Positions 27,782 to 37,361 of a stretch of 64,000 nt of DNA are shown here, in pieces. The notes beneath the pieces were generated by a model. That model saw nothing but the letters and a program-made list of their open reading frames with translations, made no database searches and was not told where the DNA came from. The first letter of the stretch is position 1. Each line of letters starts with the position of its first letter. A program made the position numbers and the translations under genes. The DNA comes from Roseiarcus sp963770035 (GTDB lineage: Bacteria; Pseudomonadota; Alphaproteobacteria; Rhizobiales; Beijerinckiaceae): positions 62,001-126,000 of the forward strand of contig CAVYON010000056.1 in NCBI GenBank assembly GCA_963770035.1, given 5' to 3'.

Positions 27782-28027
27782 CTACGGGATGCACACATCT
27801 CTCGCGGCTCGCTGCCGGCGTGCCCGACCCGCGGAGGGCGGCTTCCTCACCCCTTGTGGGGGAGGATTGAGGAGGGGGGTCGCGCCGAACTTCGAAAACT
27901 TGGCGCCATTTCCCCCGAATGAGAGGTCGGCGCGACCCCCCACCCTGTCCCGCCCCCACAAGGGGGGCGGGGACGCTAGCCGCCATTGAGCGGCGCACGC
28001 CTGCTAAAAGATGTGTGCATTCCGTAG
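27782..28027. mobile_element. MITE-like element with 19-bp terminal inverted repeats
   Basis: The ends CTACGGGATGCACACATCT (27782-27800) and its reverse complement with one mismatch (28009-28027) enclose 246 bp without a coding gene. Inside, arms around CCCCTTGTGGGGG at about 27850-27865 and CCCCCACAAGGGG at about 27955-27968 form a second nested inverted repeat. The inner segment (about 27838-27985) recurs in opposite orientation at 62155-62340. It has no transposase and would need help in trans. Target-site duplications were not clear. Confidence 0.65.
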
Positions 28028-28084
28028 CCGCCGACAAGGGGGACGGGAATACTCCCTTTCGCCTGATTTGATCGACGTGCGTCC

Positions 28085-29584
28085 CTAGCCGCGCGTCGCC
28101 TTCTCCGCGGGATAGAGGGCGCGGTAGCGCTTGAGCCGCGGCGCGTGCAGCGCGGCGCTGTCGGCGTCCGGAACAAAGCTGCGTTGCACCGGCGGACGCG
28201 TGCAGACCGCCTCGACCGATCCTGCGCCCGCGGCCAGCATGCCGAGCCGGGCGGCGCCGAGCGCCGCGCCCGCTTCGGCGCCCTGGGCGACATCGATCGT
28301 CAGTCCCGTGACGTCGGCGATCATCTGGCCCCAGAAGTCGGAGCGCGCACCGCCGCCGACCAGCAGCGGCCGGACCGGCCGCGCGCCGGCTGCGTCGAGC
28401 ACGTCGACCGCGTCGGCGAAGGAGAAGGCAACGCCCTCCATCACCGCAAATACCAGCGCGTCGGCGGCGTGGCTGGCGCGCAGGCCAGCCAAGGTCCCAG
28501 TCGCTTCGGCGTCGTTGTGTGGCGTGCGCTCGCCGCTGAGGTAGGGCAGGAACACCGGCGCGGCGGCGACGGCCGCCTTCGACCGGGCAAAGCTCTCAGC
28601 CGAGGCGACCAGCGCGCCGACCTCGTTCTCGCGCCCGAGAATGGCGGCGATCCAGGCGAGCGACGAGGCCGCCGACAGCATCACCGCCATGCCGTGCCAC
28701 CGGTTCGGCAGCGCGTGGCAGAAGGCGTGCAGCGTGCGCTCCGGCAGGCTGATGTAGCGATCGGTGACGGAGAAGATCACGCCCGACGTGCCGAGCGAGA
28801 CGAAGCCCGAGCCGGCCTCGGTCGCGCCGACGCCGATGGCGGAGGCCGCGTTGTCGCCGCCCCCGCCCGCAATCGGAATCGACCGGCCCTCGAGGCCCCA
28901 GGCCCTGGCGACGGCGGGGGAAAGATGCGCGGAAACCTCCGAGCCCTCGACGAGGCGCGGCATCGCGGAAAGCGTGAGGCCGGTCGCGGCGAGCAGGCTC
29001 TCGTCCCAGCGCCGCTTGCCGACGTCGAGCCAGGAGGTTCCGGCGGAGTCCGACATCTCCGACACGGCCTCGCCCGACAGGCGCAACCGGACGTAATCCT
29101 TGGGCAGCAGCACGCGCTTGGTCGCCTTGGCGATCTCCGGCTCATGCGCCGCGACCCACAGCATCTTTGGCGCGGTGAACCCGGGCATGACCAGATTGCC
29201 GGTAATCTTTTCAACGTCGGGGACACGGCGCTTGAGCTCGGCGCATTCGGCGAACGAGCGGCCGTCGTTCCACAGGATCGCCGGGCGAAGCGGCTTGTCG
29301 GCGGCGTCGAGCAGTGTCGCGCCGTGCATCTGGCCGGAAAGGCCAATCCCCGCCAGCGCAGCGAACGCCTCGGGCGCCTGCTTGCGGATCGCTGCGACCC
29401 CGGCCTCGACGCCCTTCACCCAGTCGTCCGGGTCCTGCTCGCTCCAAAGGGGGTGAGGACGCGAAACGGTAAGCGACGGGGAGGCTTCGGCGACCACGCG
29501 CTGTTCGGCGTCGACGAGCAGCGCCTTGACCGACGAGGTCCCGACGTCCAGCCCGAGATAAGTTTTTCCAGCGGATCCGGTCAT
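28085..29584 (-). CDS. xylB: Xylulokinase
   Basis: A 499-aa FGGY-family sugar kinase. It has LGLDVGTSSVKALL at residues ~10-24, LSGQMHG near 85, the catalytic-base block GGGGDNAASAIG near 240, SLGTSGVIF and the C-terminal LLVGGGARSDFWGQM. It phosphorylates D-xylulose with ATP to xylulose 5-phosphate for the pentose phosphate pathway. QMHG rather than other variants supports xylulokinase over glycerol or ribulo-kinase. The gene lies downstream of an FAD oxidoreductase on the same strand with a 100-bp gap; no xylose isomerase or transporter is adjacent. Confidence 0.93.
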   Translation of the reverse strand: MTGSAGKTYLGLDVGTSSVKALLVDAEQRVVAEASPSLTVSRPHPLWSEQDPDDWVKGVEAGVAAIRKQAPEAFAALAGIGLSGQMHGATLLDAADKPLRPAILWNDGRSFAECAELKRRVPDVEKITGNLVMPGFTAPKMLWVAAHEPEIAKATKRVLLPKDYVRLRLSGEAVSEMSDSAGTSWLDVGKRRWDESLLAATGLTLSAMPRLVEGSEVSAHLSPAVARAWGLEGRSIPIAGGGGDNAASAIGVGATEAGSGFVSLGTSGVIFSVTDRYISLPERTLHAFCHALPNRWHGMAVMLSAASSLAWIAAILGRENEVGALVASAESFARSKAAVAAAPVFLPYLSGERTPHNDAEATGTLAGLRASHAADALVFAVMEGVAFSFADAVDVLDAAGARPVRPLLVGGGARSDFWGQMIADVTGLTIDVAQGAEAGAALGAARLGMLAAGAGSVEAVCTRPPVQRSFVPDADSAALHAPRLKRYRALYPAEKATRG

Positions 29585-29686
29585 GCCGATACTATCCTCC
29601 CTCAGCGGGCGAGAGCACTAGCGCAAACCTCAGCCCATGTCGCCAGACGCGGCGTCGCAGGCGGGTCGAAATTTCGCGAATTTCGC

Positions 29687-30982
29687 CTACACCCAGCCGC
29701 TGACCGCGTGCGCGATCTGTGCGCCGGCCTCGTAATAGGCTTCGCGCAGCGCCGGCAGCGCCGGCGCGTCCGGAATCGTGACCGGCAGCGGCAGGTCCTG
29801 TTCCGCGATTCGTCCGAGGACATGGTCGGCCAGCGTGCAGCCGAACACGGTTCCAGTGCCAATCCCGCGGCCGTTGTAACCCGAGAACGACACGACCCTC
29901 TCAGCTAGACGGTGGAAACGCGGCAGGTTGTCGCCCGTCATGCCGATCATGCCGTACCAAGCGTGCTCGAACTCGACGGGCCCGAGTTGCGGAAAAAGCC
30001 TGGCGAGCGCCCGCCGGGCCCAGGCGCGATGAACCGCGAGCCCGGTTCCGCGTAGCGCGCCGACGCTGCCGAACACGAGGCGCCCGTCGCGATCCATGCG
30101 GAAGTAGCTCATGATGGCTCGGGTGTCCCAGCACCCCTCGCGGCCGGGAAGGATTGCGGCTCTCAGGTTGGCGCTCAACGGGCGCGTGGCGAAATTGAAA
30201 TAAGGCAGCAGAATTTGTTCACGCCGTCCCTGCGGCCACGGGGCGCCGCCGTAAGCGTCGGTCGCGACGATGACCCAATCGGCCGTCGCCGAGCCACGGG
30301 CAGTCGTGACCCGCCAACCGCCGCCCGCCCGCTCCGCCATTCGGACGGCGCTCTGCGTGTGGAGGACCGCTCCGGCCTCGATGGCGGCGCGCGCCAGCCC
30401 GCGCGCGTAGGCGAGCGGCTGGATCGTGCCCGCGCGCCGGTCGAACAGGGCGCCCGAATAGGCGCTCGTCCCGAGCCGGGTCGCGGCTTCGGCGGCGGAA
30501 AGGACGCTGACCGGCGCGCCTCTCGCGCAAAGCTGCTCCGCGCGCTCCTCGAGTTCGGCGAGGCCCGCTTGGCCGACGGCGCATTTCAGCGTGCCGTTGC
30601 GCACAGGCTCGCAGTCGATCGCATGTTTTTCAATGAGCGCCCAGACGGCGGCGGGGCCGCCGTCGAGCAGGGCCATCGCCCGTTCGCCATAGTCGGCGCC
30701 GAGCGCTTTGGGGATCTCCGCCGGCATCACCCACATGCCGGCGTTGACGAAGCCGACGTTGCGCCCGGCGGCCCCATAGCCGACCTCGACCGACTCCAGC
30801 GCGACGACGTTGGCGCCGGCCTCGGCGAGTCTCAGCGCCGCCGAAAGGCCGGTGTAGCCGCAGCCGACCACGACGACGTCGGCCGTGACGGCGCCGATCA
30901 ACGGCTCGGTCGGCGGGGCGGGCGGCGCGGTCTTTTCCCACAGGCCGTGCGAGAGGGGGTCGTTAAGCATTGCGAATTGCAT
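29687..30982 (-). CDS. FAD-dependent oxidoreductase (DadA/PuuB-like amine oxidase)
   Basis: The protein is about 431 aa from the chosen start MQFAMLNDPLSHGLWEKTAP. A longer start at 31027 adds an unlikely leader, and MLND at 30970 is also possible. It has a dinucleotide-binding motif VVVGCGYTGLSAALRLAEAG at ~35, ESVEVGYGAAGRNVGF (the glycine-arginine FAD block), and the C-terminal YNGRGIGTGTVFG. This layout matches gamma-glutamylputrescine oxidase or D-amino-acid dehydrogenase-like enzymes. The substrate is not determinable. It is intact. Confidence 0.87.
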   Translation of the reverse strand: MQFAMLNDPLSHGLWEKTAPPAPPTEPLIGAVTADVVVVGCGYTGLSAALRLAEAGANVVALESVEVGYGAAGRNVGFVNAGMWVMPAEIPKALGADYGERAMALLDGGPAAVWALIEKHAIDCEPVRNGTLKCAVGQAGLAELEERAEQLCARGAPVSVLSAAEAATRLGTSAYSGALFDRRAGTIQPLAYARGLARAAIEAGAVLHTQSAVRMAERAGGGWRVTTARGSATADWVIVATDAYGGAPWPQGRREQILLPYFNFATRPLSANLRAAILPGREGCWDTRAIMSYFRMDRDGRLVFGSVGALRGTGLAVHRAWARRALARLFPQLGPVEFEHAWYGMIGMTGDNLPRFHRLAERVVSFSGYNGRGIGTGTVFGCTLADHVLGRIAEQDLPLPVTIPDAPALPALREAYYEAGAQIAHAVSGWV

Positions 30983-31199
30983 CCTCGGGTCCTGCGGATG
31001 ATAGGCGCGCGGCGGCGGCCTCGCCAACCTCTCCCGCTAGGGCCATCTTTGGGCGCATTCGCCGTGCTGACCCAGAGCCGCGCCGATCAAAGAGTCGTCA
31101 GCGCTCGGCTCGCTCCTGCGGCGCAGAGAATGTCGAGCTCTTTCAATGAGCTCTTTGCAATCGGAGCGGGGCGGGCCCGTGCTGGATTATCCAGGCCCG

Positions 31200-32267
31200 T
31201 CAAGTCTGCGGTCGCTTGGCGACCCTCGCTCCCGGCGCGGACTGGCGTTCGATCTCGGCGTTGAGCTGCGCGCCGATCAGGATCAGGACCATGGAGATCC
31301 ACATCCACATCATCATGCCGACGACGGCGCCGAGCGAGCCATAGGTCGCGTTGTAAGTCCCAAAATGAGCGATGTACCAGGAAAACAATAGCGAGCTGAC
31401 GAGCCACGTCGTTCCGGCGAAGACGCTGCCTACGGTCAGCCATTGCCACCGGGGCTCGCGCCGGCAAGGAAGGTAGCGATACATCGCGGCAAGTCCCACA
31501 ATGACCAGGATGAGCAGCGCCGGCCAGCGCGCGATGGCGATGAGCCGCCCGGAAAACGAGCCGAAGCCGAACCCGCTGAGAAGGATCGGGACGACGACCA
31601 CGGCGCCCACCGCCACCATCGCCGCCGCGACGCCGATCAGGGCGTAGGCGATCGCGACGAGGTTCAGCCGAAGGAAACTCCGCCTTTCCTCCTCGTCATA
31701 GGCGACATTGAGCGCGTCGATGAAGGCCTTGACCCCTGACGTCGCGCTCCAGAGCGCCGCCAGAAGGCCGACGAAAAACCCTATGCCGTTTGCGCCCTTG
31801 ACCTGGGCGAGGCGTCTCAACTCTTCGTGCAACAGGTCGAGCGCGCCGCCGGGCAGGACGCCCGACAGCGCCGAAACCTGCGCGTCTATGGTGGAAGCGT
31901 TGGCGAACAGGCCGTAGAGCGCCACGAAGACCGCGATCGCGGGAAAGAGGGCGAGCAACTCGTAGAACACGGCGCCCGCCGCCACCGACAGTAGGCGGTC
32001 CTCGTTGATCTTGGCGAAAGTCCGCCCGAGAATCTCTTTCCAGCCGCTCCAGGGAATATTCCACGGACGGGTCGCTCGTCGCGACCCGAGGTTCGGCTCG
32101 CGCCGTAGGGGCTCGCGCGCCTGGGCGTCGCGCCGGCGGACGCGTTGTTCAACGGCGCCCGCCGATGCCGACGGTCCCAGCCGGGCCGGCCGCCCCGCGC
32201 GCGCCAAAGCCACGACCCCGAGCGCGCCGTACAGCACAATTGGCCACAGGGATTGTCGCTCAGGCAA
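31200..32267 (-). CDS. YihY/virulence factor BrkB family membrane protein
   Basis: A 355-aa protein. After a ~70-aa basic N-terminus it shows the family core WKEILGRTFAKINEDRLLSVAAGAVFYELLALFPAIA, then six hydrophobic helices including GFFVGLLAALWSATSGVKAF, TTWLVSSLLFSWYIA and YGSLGAVVGMMMWMWIS. These features define the YihY/BrkB family, inner-membrane proteins of unsettled function (once mis-named RNase BN). It lies 13 bp downstream of the DUF3618 gene on the same strand, so it probably belongs to that stress-associated operon. Confidence 0.9.
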   Translation of the reverse strand: MPERQSLWPIVLYGALGVVALARAGRPARLGPSASAGAVEQRVRRRDAQAREPLRREPNLGSRRATRPWNIPWSGWKEILGRTFAKINEDRLLSVAAGAVFYELLALFPAIAVFVALYGLFANASTIDAQVSALSGVLPGGALDLLHEELRRLAQVKGANGIGFFVGLLAALWSATSGVKAFIDALNVAYDEEERRSFLRLNLVAIAYALIGVAAAMVAVGAVVVVPILLSGFGFGSFSGRLIAIARWPALLILVIVGLAAMYRYLPCRREPRWQWLTVGSVFAGTTWLVSSLLFSWYIAHFGTYNATYGSLGAVVGMMMWMWISMVLILIGAQLNAEIERQSAPGARVAKRPQT

Positions 32268-32280
32268 GGGGACTCCCCGC

Positions 32281-33571
32281 TCAGTCGCGGCGCGGGTCGG
32301 AGGCGAACTCCTGCGGACCCGTTCCGGTCATCGGCGTCTTCATCGACGGCGCCCCTTTCGCGGCCGACGGCTCATTCGTGGATGCCGGGTTGGCGGACGG
32401 GTCAGCGCCCTTCACGCCTTCGCCCATGCCTTCTCCGACCTTGCGCGCCGCATCGGCGACCGCGGACGGGGTGAAGCCCTCTTCCCTCGCCGCCGACTGG
32501 GCCCGGTCGGCGACCTTGGCCGCGACGGTCTTTGCGCTATCGAGCGCCTCCGACCCGACTTCGCCGGCCTTTTCCTTGACCGCATCGCTTGCATCGCCCA
32601 TCAGACGGGCTTCCGTCTCCGTCGTAGGGAGCAAGGTCGCGAGCGCGGCGCCAACGGCGATCCCGATCGCCGCGCAGAGGAGAGGCTGCTCGGTGACGAA
32701 GGAGACGGCGCTTTCCCGCGTCTGACGGACCGCGTCGGCGGCCTGACGACGGGTGCGGCTCGCTCCTTCCGCTACCGCGCCGCCAACCGACGACGCCTTA
32801 TCGGCGAGGGCGTCCCGCATCGATGCGGCGGAATCGCGCACGGCGTCGCCCGCCCTCTGCGTCGCGCGGACGCCCTTGTTCGGCAGCGCCGGCGGCCTGA
32901 TCGCGCAGGTCGTGCGCCGTCATTTGCGCCGAGTCGATTGCGCTCGAGGCCCCGTCGGCGACGCTCGCCGCCGTCTGCCGCGCCGTGTCAGCCGCGCCGG
33001 TCGCGGAGTCGGCGAGCGTCGCAGCGGTGCTCCGCATCCTGTCGGCAATCGCGCCGGCAGCATCCGATGTACGGCGTCTTGCCGCTTCCGTTGCGTCGCC
33101 GATCCCAGACCCGACGGAGGACGCGGCCGAACGCACGCCGGAGCTCGCCGAACCGGCCATGCGGCTGGCCGCGTCGGACAACCGCCCGGCCGAGGCCCGC
33201 GATCCGCCGTTGCCGCCGTACGTCCCGGCGTCAGCGCGCCGGGCCGTCCTTCCGCCACCCCCTAATCCGCCAAAGTGGAGGCTCCCCGGACGAAGCCCCA
33301 TCTTTTCCGACAGGAGCATCATGGCGCCGGCGCCAATCAGAAGGCTCGGCAGCGGATTCTCACGCACGGCGTTGCTAAAGGCCCGGTACATTGTTTCTCC
33401 TCCGACGCGCGAATAGGTCAACACCTCGTCGAGCACCTGGCTGGGCGTCAGCCGGTCTGTCAGCTCGTCGAGATTATCGGCAAGGCGGCGGCGCGTCTCT
33501 TCCGCCTCTCGCTCGTAGTCCCCGGAAGTCGGCATGCGGCCTTCGCCGGCGCGGTCGTATTGGGCGGTCAT
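32281..33571 (-). CDS. DUF3618 domain protein, one frameshift
   Basis: The start at 33571, behind an AAAGGAG site and overlapping the holin-type gene by 4 bp, gives MTAQYDRAGEGRMP. The DUF3618 core follows: EREAEETRRRLADNLDEL ... TPSQVLDEVL ... NPLPSLLIGAGAMMLL. A long Ala/Ser/Gly/Arg-rich repeat region (SRMAGSASSGVRSAASSVG and similar, amphipathic, LEA-like) comes next. The frame slips +1 near 32880. The second frame carries on MRDALADKASSVGGAVAEGA and the membrane-like LLCAAIGIAVGAALATLL to 32281. The corrected length is 429 aa. It is probably membrane-associated and stress-related; the molecular role is unknown. Confidence 0.78.
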
Positions 33572-33964
33572 CGCAGGTGCTCCTTTGCTACGACGTAGTC
33601 TTCCCGCACCTGCCCGAGCGTACGCTCGGGGACGAACGCGGTTCCTTTCAGCCTCGAGACGCCGGCCATGGCCAAGACGGCCCCAATCACCAGCGCGACG
33701 GCTGCGACGATCAGCAGAACTCCATTCGTAGGCGAGGCCGGCGACAGTGATCCAATGCGCGATGTCGAACAGCAGGACGATCAAGCCGGCGAGCGCGAAG
33801 ACCGCGCCAATCGCGAGATAGACTCCGGCATTCGACACGCTCGACAGTTTCTCCGCCATCTCCGCCTTCGCCAGGCGAAACTCGGTTTGAACCAGATAGC
33901 CAAGGTCCGACGCGACATGCGTCATCAAGGAAACGATCGGGCGCGTAGTTTCTCGTGTCGCCAT
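33568..33964 (-). CDS. Phage holin superfamily (DUF1469-like) membrane protein, one frameshift
   Basis: MATRETTRPIVSLMTHVASD leads to LVQTEFRLAKAEMAEKLSSV and the first hydrophobic hairpin AGVYLAIGAVFALAGLIVLL. The frame slips by one extra base near 33722-33728. The other frame continues LLIVAAVALVIGAVLAMAGV and ERTLGQVREDYVVAKEHL to a TGA that overlaps the DUF3618 start (ATGA). The corrected length is 131 aa, usual for this family. These are chromosomal holin_3_6-type proteins found next to DUF3618 genes in Alphaproteobacteria, not phage lysis genes. Confidence 0.8.
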
Positions 33965-33973
33965 GAGCGCCTC

Positions 33974-34516
33974 CTAGATCTGGTAGGAGTCGAAGCCGCC
34001 GGGCTGCTCGCGGCCGCCGCTCTTCAAAAAGCGGGCGAGGGCGAATCCGGCGGCGACGGAACCCGCGACGAACAGTGCGGGCTGGGTGCGGGCGAGCCGG
34101 ACGCCCGCGTCGACGAGCTCGTTGACGTTTCGGTTGGAAAGATTGTCCGAAAAGTCCTCGACCCCGCGCGCCGCCTCGTGAACCGCGCGTGCGGCCAACG
34201 GAGACTGCCGCTGAAGTTCGTCGGCGGCGGTGTCGATGGCGCGAGCGAGGCCGCGAATCGCCTCGACGCCGCGCGCCTTCTGCGCTTCGCCGGTCCTGAC
34301 GAGCTCGTGGCCGACGTCGCCCGCGAACTCGGTCGCCTGTTGGCGGAGGGCGTCTGCGGCCGTCTGCGCCGTCTGTCCCAGCAAAGCGCCGAGCGGAGCG
34401 GAGGGTCGCCCGGGTTCCGAGGGCCCGCGCTCCGGCTGTGCGCCGAAAGGCCCAGTCTTGAACGGGTCAGGGGTCGAAGCGGCGGAGGCCGCGCCCTTGT
34501 CGGACGAGTAGGCCAT
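33974..34516 (-). CDS. Stress-associated protein, nutrient-deprivation-induced-like
   Basis: A 180-aa protein from MAYSSDKGAASAA. The start at 34516 is preferred over 34540 because a GGAGAC sequence lies 6 bp upstream. A Pro/Gly-rich leader is followed by heptad-like helices (AADALRQQATEFAGDVGHEL ... AADELQRQSPLAARAVHE) and a C-terminal VNELVDAGVRLARTQPALFV-GSVAAGFALARFL with one membrane span. It is the first gene of the stress cluster holin/DUF3618/YihY. The resemblance to proteins annotated as nutrient-deprivation-induced in rhizobia is recalled, not searched. Confidence 0.72.
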   Translation of the reverse strand: MAYSSDKGAASAASTPDPFKTGPFGAQPERGPSEPGRPSAPLGALLGQTAQTAADALRQQATEFAGDVGHELVRTGEAQKARGVEAIRGLARAIDTAADELQRQSPLAARAVHEAARGVEDFSDNLSNRNVNELVDAGVRLARTQPALFVAGSVAAGFALARFLKSGGREQPGGFDSYQI

Positions 34517-34879
34517 CGGATGTCTCCTAGGAAGAACCAAGGTTTCAATGCGATGGCTTGGCGGATGTTCCCTTCAAGTCCGAATTTCGCCACCCAATCC
34601 GAGCCGGCGCCGCGTTTGCCGCTGAGCCCAAGCCGACTACGCGCGGTCGCCCGCCGACGCTCCTGCGGGCTCCCGGTGGGAACTCGATCGCGTCGCCAGG
34701 CGGGCGCGCCGAGTTGCCCCGTAAAGGCAACTCGACCCGGAGAGCCCGGCGGCGTTCGATGATCGAGCCTGGGCTTTCGTCCATGCCGGCCCCGGCCGGC
34801 GCATCGAGCGTCACGGGACTCTCCCTGTCTTCGCAGACGCTCGCCCGCCAGCGGCCCGGGCGCGCCGGGCAGCGACGTT
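34517..34879. other. Intergenic region, no supported gene
   Basis: About 360 bp between ubiA and the stress cluster. A minus-strand frame includes IIERRRALRVELPLRG, which faintly recalls a PilZ start, but it has no good start codon and continues into random-looking sequence, so no gene is called. The promoter of the stress operon should be near 34530-34600. Confidence 0.45.
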
Positions 34880-35797
34880 CTACCCTGCCCACCCCTGCGC
34901 CGCGAGCCCCGCGAACAGCAGGAACCCGGCGTCCCGGTTGGAGCGGAAGAGCCTCAGCGCGGTCGCGGAGTCGGCGCCCTCGACCCTGGAGAGCTGCCAG
35001 CCGAGATGGGCGGCGTAGGCGAGCCAGCCGACCCACGCGATCCATCCCCCGCCGACCAGCGCGATCGCGATCAGCGCGAGAGCGGCGGCCACGGCGTAGA
35101 AGAGCCCGACCGCGAGCCGGGCGTGGCCTTCGAACAGACGCGCGGTCGAGCGGATGCCGACGATGGCGTCGTCGCGCGCGTCCTGCATGGCGTAGATGGT
35201 GTCGTAGCCGATCGTCCAGCAAAACGCGGACGCGTAGAGCAGGACCGGAGCGAGCGCCAAGCCTGCGAAGCTTGCCGCCCAGCCCATCAGGGCGCCCCAG
35301 GAGAAGGCCAGGCCCAGCACCGCCTGCGGCCAGGACGTCACCCGCTTCATCAGCGGATAGACGGCGACGATGGCGAGCGAGGCGATCCCGAGGCCGATCG
35401 AGAAGCGGTTGAAGCTCAGGAGCACCGCGAGGCCGACCAGCGCCTGGGCAACGAGAAAGACCGCGGCGGCCTTGACGCTGACGCGGCCCGAGGCCAGCGG
35501 CCGGTTGCGCGTGCGCTCGACGCCGGCGTCGAGCTTGCGGTCGAGGATGTCGTTATAGGTGCAGCCAGCGCCGCGCATCACGATCGCGCCGATCAGGAAC
35601 AGCGCCAGATGTCCGAGGTTCGGACCTCGGTTGAGGGCAAGCCCGGCCAGCGCCGTCGCCTGCCAGCACGGAGCGAGCAGCAACTGCCAGCCCGCCGGGC
35701 GATCGAGCCGAGCGAGCTGGACAAAGGGCAGCGCAAAGTCGGGCGTGAGCCGCAGGACGAGACTGGCCGGCCGCGCGTCCGGCAGGACGGCACGCAC
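34880..35797 (-). CDS. ubiA: 4-hydroxybenzoate octaprenyltransferase
   Basis: About 305 aa from a GTG start at 35797, chosen because longer frames upstream are antisense to the next gene. The polyprenyltransferase Asp-rich motif NDILDRKLDAGVERT(RNRPL) is near residue 75 and the second motif YAMQDARDDAIVGIRSTA near 200, with seven to nine membrane spans between and after. UbiA prenylates 4-hydroxybenzoate in ubiquinone synthesis at the inner membrane. The gene follows a small secreted-protein gene with an 11-bp gap. Confidence 0.93.
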   Translation of the reverse strand: MRAVLPDARPASLVLRLTPDFALPFVQLARLDRPAGWQLLLAPCWQATALAGLALNRGPNLGHLALFLIGAIVMRGAGCTYNDILDRKLDAGVERTRNRPLASGRVSVKAAAVFLVAQALVGLAVLLSFNRFSIGLGIASLAIVAVYPLMKRVTSWPQAVLGLAFSWGALMGWAASFAGLALAPVLLYASAFCWTIGYDTIYAMQDARDDAIVGIRSTARLFEGHARLAVGLFYAVAAALALIAIALVGGGWIAWVGWLAYAAHLGWQLSRVEGADSATALRLFRSNRDAGFLLFAGLAAQGWAG

Positions 35798-35808
35798 CGG
35801 CGAGGAAC

Positions 35809-36225
35809 TCAAAGCGGGCCGGCTGGCAAGGGCTGAGCCTGCTGGCCGCCGCCCTGGGCCGCCTGCTCCTTCATTTTCTTGATCTGCGCGGCGACCTTGC
35901 ACGCCTTGGCGCTGAAGCCCGCGTTCTTTTCGTGGCTCGCCTTCAGGTTGCCGATCGCCTCGTCGGGAATCGAGCACCAATCCTTGTTTTTTTGCATGTA
36001 GGCGAGCAGCGCCTCTTCGGCGTGCAGCAATCCGCCGGTTTTGGCGCAGAACCCGGCCGGGTCCATCGGCTTGCCCTTGAACGCCTTGGCGAAGTCGTTG
36101 ACCTTCTGCATCTCGACATTGCGCGCCTGGGCGAGCTTCTGCATGTCCTGCCCGCAATCGGCCAAGGCGGGACCGCAGAACGCCGCGGCGCACGTCAAAG
36201 CCAAGGCAACCCGTATTCGCGTCAC
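35809..36225 (-). CDS. Small periplasmic protein of unknown function
   Basis: 138 aa from a GTG start (VTRIRVALALTCAAAFCGPALA), which supplies a clean Sec signal peptide with an ALA cleavage site. The mature part is helical with four cysteines (CGQDM, GFCAKTG, DWCSIPDEA, AKACKVAAQ) spaced like two disulfides, and it ends in a Gln/Pro-rich tail. No named family is recognised, although similar small alphaproteobacterial exported proteins exist. It may share a transcript with ubiA. Confidence 0.75.
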   Translation of the reverse strand: MTRIRVALALTCAAAFCGPALADCGQDMQKLAQARNVEMQKVNDFAKAFKGKPMDPAGFCAKTGGLLHAEEALLAYMQKNKDWCSIPDEAIGNLKASHEKNAGFSAKACKVAAQIKKMKEQAAQGGGQQAQPLPAGPL

Positions 36226-36347
36226 GCTCAATGCACTCCGTCGAAGCCCCGTCCCACGCCGGCTCAAAGGGCGTGATTCCCTATCATAAAGGCAAAAGCA
36301 CGGCCATCGCCCAGATTTCCCTCGTCGACGCGTCTGATCGCGTCCGC

Positions 36348-37361
36348 TCAGACCCATCCGCGCAAGGCATAGTCGATGCCATAGCGGTCGGGCGCCGCCG
36401 CGATCGCCGCCATGCCGGCGAGCACCGCGTCGGAGCGGACGATAAGCCGGGTGGGTATGCGCCGCGCCAGCGCGTCGACCGGCGCCTTGGCTTCGAACGC
36501 CGCCCGGAAGGTCGCATCGTCGAGGAAGTCGATCACCCTCGGCAGGACGCCGCCTGAGAGCGTCACGCCGCCGGTCGCGACGAACGTCACCGCCATGTCG
36601 CCGGCGAAGCGGGCCATGATCCGCCAGTAGAGACGAACGCTCTCGGCGACCTCGCCCTTGGGATCGGCCACGGCCGCTGAGGTCACCTGCGGCGGCTCCA
36701 GATGCGGATCGGGGCGACCCAGCGCCATCATCCGCGCCCGATGGACCCTGGCGAGCCCCGCCCCGTTGAGCACGCTTTCGCTGGTGATGCGGCCGTGCGC
36801 GCGCTCGAGATGCGGCCAGATCGCGAATTCCTCGTCCGTCACGGGCCCAAAGTCGATGTGACCGGCCTCCGAGGATGCGGGCGTATAACGACCATTCGCC
36901 TCGACCAGCGCGGCGATGCCGAGCCCGGTGCCCGGCCCGAGGATGACCTCCGGTCCCTGCGCGCCAAAGGCGAGCGGGCCGATTCCGCGCGTCCAGTCGG
37001 TCTTGATGGCCGGCAGGGACAAGGCCTGCGCCTCGAAGTCGTTAAGCAGCAACCCTTGCGCCAGCCCGGCGCGTCGCGCCGTCTCGGGCCCGTCCATCAC
37101 CCAGGGGGCGTTGGTGAGCTTCAATTCGCGCCCGACGACCGGCCCGGCGCCGCAGACGATCATCGAACGCGGGCGCTCTGCGAGCTTCGGCGCTGCCGCC
37201 TCGATCGCCTCCGGCAGACCCGGATAGTCGTCGGTAATCAGGTGGACGATCGGCCCGAGCGGCGCGCCGGGCTTATCAGACAGCGCGAACCGGACGTTGG
37301 TGCCGCCGGTGTCGCAGACGAGGACCGGGAAGGGAAAGGCGAAGGCGCTCATGGGCCCCAT
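36348..37361 (-). CDS. glk: Glucokinase
   Basis: A 337-aa protein of the bacterial glucokinase family. It has the ATP phosphate motif VCDTGGTNVRFAL at ~14-26, LLNDFEAQALSL, VILGPGTGLGIAAL near 140, the glucose-binding SSEAGHIDFGP and GGVTLSGGVLPRVIDFL near 270. It phosphorylates glucose to glucose 6-phosphate in the cytoplasm. The start may be MGPM (37361) or the internal MSAF three codons later; the latter fits most relatives. It is a stand-alone gene. Confidence 0.93.
   Translation of the reverse strand: MGPMSAFAFPFPVLVCDTGGTNVRFALSDKPGAPLGPIVHLITDDYPGLPEAIEAAAPKLAERPRSMIVCGAGPVVGRELKLTNAPWVMDGPETARRAGLAQGLLLNDFEAQALSLPAIKTDWTRGIGPLAFGAQGPEVILGPGTGLGIAALVEANGRYTPASSEAGHIDFGPVTDEEFAIWPHLERAHGRITSESVLNGAGLARVHRARMMALGRPDPHLEPPQVTSAAVADPKGEVAESVRLYWRIMARFAGDMAVTFVATGGVTLSGGVLPRVIDFLDDATFRAAFEAKAPVDALARRIPTRLIVRSDAVLAGMAAIAAAPDRYGIDYALRGWV

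Noticed and set aside
33568..33964. Prophage lysis module
   Set aside because: The holin-superfamily gene sits in a chromosomal DUF3618/YihY stress cluster and no other phage genes are near.
34545..34800. Possible PilZ-domain gene on the minus strand (ERRRALRVELPL)
   Set aside because: It has only one short motif-like stretch, no start with a ribosome site, and no continuation of the fold.
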